64,000 nucleotides of DNA from Acorus gramineus (lineage: Eukaryota; Streptophyta; Magnoliopsida; Acorales; Acoraceae), in contig JAUJYN010000067.1 in NCBI GenBank assembly GCA_030737835.1, positions 305,116 to 369,115 on the forward strand. The letters run 5' to 3'. Below, in pieces: positions 58,925 through 64,000 of this stretch. Within the stretch, counting starts at the first letter, position 1, and each line of letters starts with the position of its first letter. The position numbers were made by a program, and so were the translations under genes. Under the pieces are notes generated by a model. That model made no database searches. It was not told the origin of the DNA and saw only the letters and a list, made by a program, of their open reading frames with translations.

Positions 58925-59790
58925 CATCCAAAGATGACATTGATGACCTCGGCCAAAGTGTTGGGGTCAACATTTTTCACATGCTGCTAATTTGCAGCCT
59001 GGGTCTTTTCAGCGGGGATGTACTCCTTCAGATGCCCCTTGTGAACATGCTCCTCCAGAAATCCCCGAAGAGTGCGGCATCTGTTTGTGGTATGCCCCAC
59101 GCTTTTGTGATAGTCACAACGGAGAGTCTGATCCCGTTTGGACTCATCTTCATGGGTTCAGGCCACCTGAACCATTGCTGCCCCTAGATATTGGGCAGTA
59201 TTTGAGACAGTGGGATCTTAAAGAATGTCCCTCACCCCTCACGTACTTCGTTGGTTGATCCTTTGGCCGCGGATCAGACAGGCATTTCGTTGCTAGTGTG
59301 GTAGTGACCGCTGTCGGTGAAGATCGGGCTGCAGCCACCATTTGTTTTAGGAGCCTGGACTCCTCCTCCATTTTGGCGTACTTTTCAGCACACCCCATCA
59401 GGTCGCATAGGTCAGAAGGAGTTTGTTTGATAAGCGACTCCTTTAGACCGTTTACGGCTGGCAAGCCATTGCGACACACCATGATTGCAGCGTCTTTGTT
59501 GCAATCCTCCAACTCGAACTTCAGGAGGTTAAATCAATTGATGTATTGTCAAATCGTCTCGTCTTGTTGTATCTAGATCTTCATCAGATCCCCCAAGTCT
59601 TTTTTTCACCGTCTGTTGCAAATGAAATGTTCGGCAAACATAGTGCCAAGCTCTTCAAAAGTGCGAATTGTAGTGGGCAGAAGTATATGGAATCAAGTCA
59701 GTGCCGCCCCTTCAAGGCTAGAAGGGAAGAGATGGCATATAAGTCCATCATACTGCTTGTACACACCTATTTATTCACGAGGTGCAAGGT
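58925..59790 (-). pseudogene. Tat-lineage gag remnant
   Basis: On the minus strand, from right to left, the words are FPSSLEGAAL, TIRTFEELGTMFAEHF and LLKFELEDCNKDAAIM, then GLPAVNGLKESLIKQTPSDL and CAEKYAKMEEE. These are the Retrotrans_gag core in shifting frames. CDYHKSVGHTTNRCRTLRGF, near 59060-59130, is the knuckle-like motif usual in Tat gag, followed by FLEEHVHKGHLKEYI. It continues as NTLAEVINVIFG up to the E3 insertion, then protease beyond E3. Frame changes and stops make it inactive. Confidence 0.9.
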
Positions 59791-61265
59791 CGTCTGACAA
59801 GATCTTATATCTAATCGTGCCTTGACTACTCAAGGTGGCATTCGCCCATGAGGTGTTAGACCGTCCGACTAGACCTTTGATCTAATCGAGTCATACCTGC
59901 TCGAGAATGTCCTTATGATATCCCGAGTTCATATTCAGGTTTTTTGCTTCCATACATGACGGCCCCCGCAAATCTTGGCTTCACACGTGTCGTTATTTAA
60001 CACGGTGCAGATTTTTACTTCCACAACTAGTATATATCTTGTATGGAAATTGATAGATTGGCAGTTAATTTTGTATTTTGGGTCATTTGTTTTACCTTTT
60101 CATGTGACTGTTTTGTTGTGTACTAATCACATCTTTATTTAACACTTTCATTTTTTTTCTTATTTTGAGTTTGTATAATTTTTCTATTAGTATTCCATTG
60201 TCTCATGATAACATTGTGTCTTGTTAAATGAAGAAAGTAGATTGGGGTTCTTTAACTTATCCAATAATGGATCCTTGGAACAATAAGGAAACTATGGAAC
60301 GTACATATTGTTGTCAATGGAAATGATGAGAATGTCTATGACTGAATCAGGTGGGAGGTTTTCTATGCTATGCATTAGCGACTGTGTGTGGTAGTTATTC
60401 AGATGAAATTTGTATTCTTCATTTATGGTTTATGGAGTTAGGAATGATTGATAGCTAACAAGATTTTTACAGTAGTTCTTTCAGATCTTGTCATCTCCAT
60501 TATTCTTCTCACAAATCATATTTGTAAAATTTGATTGCTCATATATATAATGGAAGCCTTTATAGATATAAAAAAAATGGTCTACAAGCAAGCATAGCTG
60601 TCCTTGAAAAACGGAAAAAAACATGGGTGACCAGCAAGATTTTGAGCAAGCTAGAATCCGTTTGGTTAAATCTAATTAGAGATTAAGATACTTGTTAGAG
60701 ATCTGCGATCAAGTTCCATAGTTCCATTTGTTGAACGAGAGGCTGTTGAAGAGGATGTAAGAGAGGCAGATGTAGGTAGTGAGGTGGTAGATTCTGATAT
60801 TTTAAATTAAAGAATAATTTGTATTATTGATTGATTCTTGTTTGATGATTCAATGCGTGCCGTTGGTGGAGTGAGAAATGGTTGTCCATTGGTTATGATC
60901 TCCATCATTACATGAAATTAATTTACATGCAAATTTGTGATTGTAGGAACACATTCGACATACAGCTTCTAACAGAAAGAATAGATAGCAAGATGTGCCT
61001 TCAAATTCTCAAAATGTTGGACATGACCCATAAGAAGAGGAAGTGGTGGTAGAAGAGGTAGAGAAAGATTAAGAGATCAAGGATACCAGATTGAAGGATC
61101 ATTTTCAAGGTGGACTAGTAAATAATGATTTCCTTGTGGACTATCGACGCTGTGCATACAAAGAGTGATATTTATTTAAAGAAAATTATATGTTCACGTT
61201 GAATATTGGTTATATTTTTGCATAGGAGCGTTCTATGCTAAGGTGTCATCAATCTATGACCCAGC
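59791..61265. other. AT-rich DNA, no gene recognised
   Basis: The stretch begins with unassigned sequence that may be the 5' part of the Tat element. AT-rich DNA follows with short protein-like stretches (60240-61250) in several frames, but I recognise no domain and cannot define exons. Confidence 0.4.
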
Positions 61266-61270
61266 TAGAT

Positions 61271-63824
61271 TATCACGCCCCAGGGCGGCCGTCCCCGATA
61301 CGTGGCAAATATATATAATATCAGCAGTCTATACAGGAGATCAATAAAATACTCTAAACAACATCGAAAATGACAACACAATCAATAATGTAGCTGACAT
61401 AATATATATACATATAGCGGAAGCTTAAACGACTGAGTCTGTAATTCAAAAACATATTACAGACCAGAATACATAATCAACTGTCCTGTGAGAGACAATA
61501 TAAACAAAGACATCCAAATACAAGTGTTGTGCCCAAGCACGGATAACAATACATACAAGCAAGAAGGGGATGCTGATGGCCTCTCACTCGCAGAACCCAA
61601 AACGTGAACGCTGCTCCGCTACTGCTGTGATGCCTCGGGGAGCTCCTCCTTCAGATCCGACTCAGATACAACTGGAGGAAAAGAATATGCGAGGGGTGAG
61701 CCACACGCTCAGTGAATGGCACAATCTATGCAACACAACTCATATTAACCTTAAAATAATTAAAGTCCCTAAACGGGAGTAACTGTACAAGACAGTGGGT
61801 CGTAACATCGCTGACCCACCCCACCCTCACCCTTTAGGGGGGGTGACATGGGCCTTTTGGGACAGACTAGACTGCTCTCCACCCTTGGTCCACCAGTAGC
61901 CTCTCCCTCACTCCGTAGCCTCTACCTGGTATACTCCCACGATCAGCACCCTCCGACGCATCGAAGGTACCTACAGATGGGAGCCCTCTGTCAGGACAGC
62001 TTTCCAAAGCTAGGGAGTCCCTACTCGGATCCAACGAAGGGGAGAAAACAGCCTACCCACACGGATACGATCCTCTTGGATCCGTCGACAACGATTCCTA
62101 ACATTTCTAATGTCATGAATTCTCAAGAATTCTTCCAGGGCGCATAACTAAGAAGCGGGGAAACATATATTATAACAACAAGGTTATAATCTTCTCTAAT
62201 GCATGCTTATAACAATATATTCTCATTTTGATTTAAATAAATTAAACTAAATGGGAAACATGCATAGATCTAGGCTTTTCAAGCATGGGACATGGTGTCT
62301 AGGCATGTATGGGCCTCTATACATAATACATGGATGTATATCCCTAGCATATAATGTCTAACAAGGCATGGTTATATCATAGCAAATATGCATTAAACAG
62401 TTTTTCATTTAGCACAAGTTAATATACAATTATGGTGCCCCAGGGGAGGGCAATGCACGCCTACGTGCATCGAACGCCTCCCTACTGGGTTGGATTGACC
62501 CACTCACCGAAACCCGGGTCGTTGCGTGACCGTTCGCCAAGATCTGCAAGACATGGGCATTCAATATGGTGAGTAAACTACACAAATACACATGAAATTT
62601 ACTAGAAATACCCAATACTCGGACAAGCATGCATACGGACTCGCACGCATGCGAGCACGCACGTACGCACGCGAGTCCGAGTGCCCCGACACCCACCCGA
62701 ACCCTCGGGCAGCCATACGCATGGCCCTCCGCACGCGCACGCACGTATGCGCACGCACGCATGCGCCCCAGCACCCCTGGCGCACTGCCGCGCGCCTGCC
62801 CGCGCGCCCAGACGCGCTACCGCGCGTGCAGAACCCTGCGAGCACGCCCGCGCACCTGCGCGTACGCGCGCGCACCCGCCAGAGCGCGCCAGCGCCTTTC
62901 TGCGCGGGCAGACGCGCGCGCGCCTGAACCCCTCCCACCCCCTCCTCAGCTCTCCCACACCCCCTACCACCCATGCAAGGCATGCTTGAACACTTCAAAG
63001 CCCTAACAATCATCTAAAACAAGCTAAGGAAGGAGGAGAACTTACCAATAGGAGGGAAAGGAAAAAGGGGGAAACTCGGGTGCCCTTTGCGCACCAAACC
63101 ACCTCTTCCGCCACCACCAACACCACCACCTCCTCAGCCACTCTCAAGCCCTAAAATGGCTGAAAACAGGGGTGGGGGAAGCCATGAGATGGGAGATAGA
63201 GAAAAGGGAAACAAAACAAACACCACACAACGATAGCACACACACATACCTTCACTTCTCCTCTCTAGGGTTTTCTTCTTCTTCTTCTTCTTCTACTACC
63301 TCTAATGGAACAAAAAGGAAAGAAGAGGGAGTGAGTGAGAGGGAGATGGAGATGGGGATGAAGGGGACGCCTAACACTAGTGACCACACACACACACACA
63401 CACTCACACACTCACACACATTTAATGAGAAAAAAAAGTTGGTGAGGCTTGACTTTGAGTCAATTCAATCACACAAAAAAACAAAAAGATTTGACCAAGT
63501 CAATGGTCAAATTTGACTTGGTCCAAGTCTTCTTGACTTGGTCAAGTCCCCCCTTTGACATTCCAAATTGGTCAAAACCCCGAATACGATTCGGAACTGC
63601 CAAATTCCAAAACGTTACCGAAATTTGATGAAATTTTTGTGAGTGGCTCGAAATGGCACCAGGACTCATAATGTGCAGTTAGATTTTCAATCGGAGTTCT
63701 CGAGCTCATGCAGATAGCTAAAAGTCCAAAATTTTAGCTGTTCCGATCGAAAAAAGAAAAATTAGAAAACTACCAGAAATGTCCCAAAGATTACCAAAAG
63801 GCTAAAAGTGACACATATATAACA
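61271..63824 (-). mobile_element. Solo LTR, chromovirus family, minus strand (TSD TAGAT)
   Basis: It starts TATCACGCCCC (the family TGTCACG with one change) and ends CATATATAACA, flanked by TAGAT at 61266-61270 and 63825-63829. It is 2554 bp. A GC-rich block lies at about 62630-62940, and the long hairpin at about 62440-62487 pairs ATGCACG with CGTGCAT. The 36-nt unit lies next to it on the minus strand. A (TTC)n run is near 63275 and a CA-rich run near 63390. Confidence 0.95.
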
Positions 63825-63829
63825 TAGAT

Positions 63830-64000
63830 AGCTGGACTTTAGATGATGAAGCTATCATCTTTGTTGATAATATGTGGGAGAGTGTGTTTTTTGAATTGCT
63901 TATACAATGTGTCTTGAGAATTTCTTATATGTCGTGTTTTATGAAATGTTGGTGTATTGTGTTTTGAATGGCTGGTTGAATTAATGAAGTATTGCCACGA
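63830..64000. other. Continuation of the AT-rich flank
   Basis: It resumes the sequence interrupted by the solo LTR (AGCTGGACTTTAGATG). No gene is recognised. Confidence 0.4.

Noticed and set aside
59800..61265. Candidate host gene in AT-rich DNA
   Set aside because: Only short fragments in several frames, with no domain and no consistent exon structure visible.

Overview
This window is plant nuclear DNA and consists almost entirely of nested transposable elements. The plant assignment rests on a Ty3/gypsy chromovirus family primed by initiator-methionine tRNA, Tat-lineage gag-pol, a plant-type BED/DUF659 hAT transposase, 5-bp target-site duplications (TSDs) around LTRs and GT-AG introns. 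I found no intact host gene, no rRNA or tRNA gene and no CRISPR array. The species cannot be named from the sequence.

One chromovirus family dominates (the Tekay-like label is inference). Its LTRs are very long, about 2.5-3.7 kb, start TGTTATATATG or TGTT(A/C)TGCC and end GGCGTGACA. Two complete copies are E2 (34062-43855, TSD TAACC) and E3 (49053-58919, TSD GTTCA). Both keep a broken gag, a stub of protease, the end of reverse transcriptase fused to the integrase C-terminal chromodomain-like tail, and a stretch of LTR-derived DNA where most of pol should be. A third copy, E1 (window start to 19101), has lost gag but keeps RT and integrase remnants. Solo or compound LTRs of the family lie at 4585-7442, 8555-13456, 26930-33688, 28800-32071 and 61271-63824. 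LTR fragments lie at 19102-20361 and 23976-26401 (plus a stub at 46563-46598).

Layout from left to right. E1 sits inside an older LTR whose end is at 20361. The E1 3' LTR is split by an unrelated AT-rich solo LTR (8430-16090), itself split by a minus-strand compound LTR. From 21035 to 23830 lies a decayed plus-strand ORF of the PF04195 (Transposase_28) type. An LTR follows, interrupted by a hAT transposon (26402-46554, 8-bp TSD ATTAATAC). The hAT is interrupted in turn by a compound LTR and by E2, which landed inside its BED zinc-finger codons. Minus-strand Tat pol (46597-48900) and gag (58925-59790) follow, split by E3. The antisense PF04195 ORF and this gag-pol fit one old Tat element, the outer host of the nest. 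A last solo LTR lies in AT-rich, unassigned DNA at the right edge.

The most interesting signal is inside the big LTRs. Every copy examined carries a splice-acceptor-like AG and a splice-donor-like GTGAGT about 36 nt apart. The 36-nt unit holds a small hairpin, and a longer hairpin follows it. Downstream come a 115-130 bp imperfect palindrome and a G-rich tract followed by another hairpin. In several of these stems the bases differ between copies while pairing is kept. The LTR may therefore encode a spliced, structured leader that brings gag close to the cap despite a 3.5-kb LTR. This is a hypothesis from sequence only.
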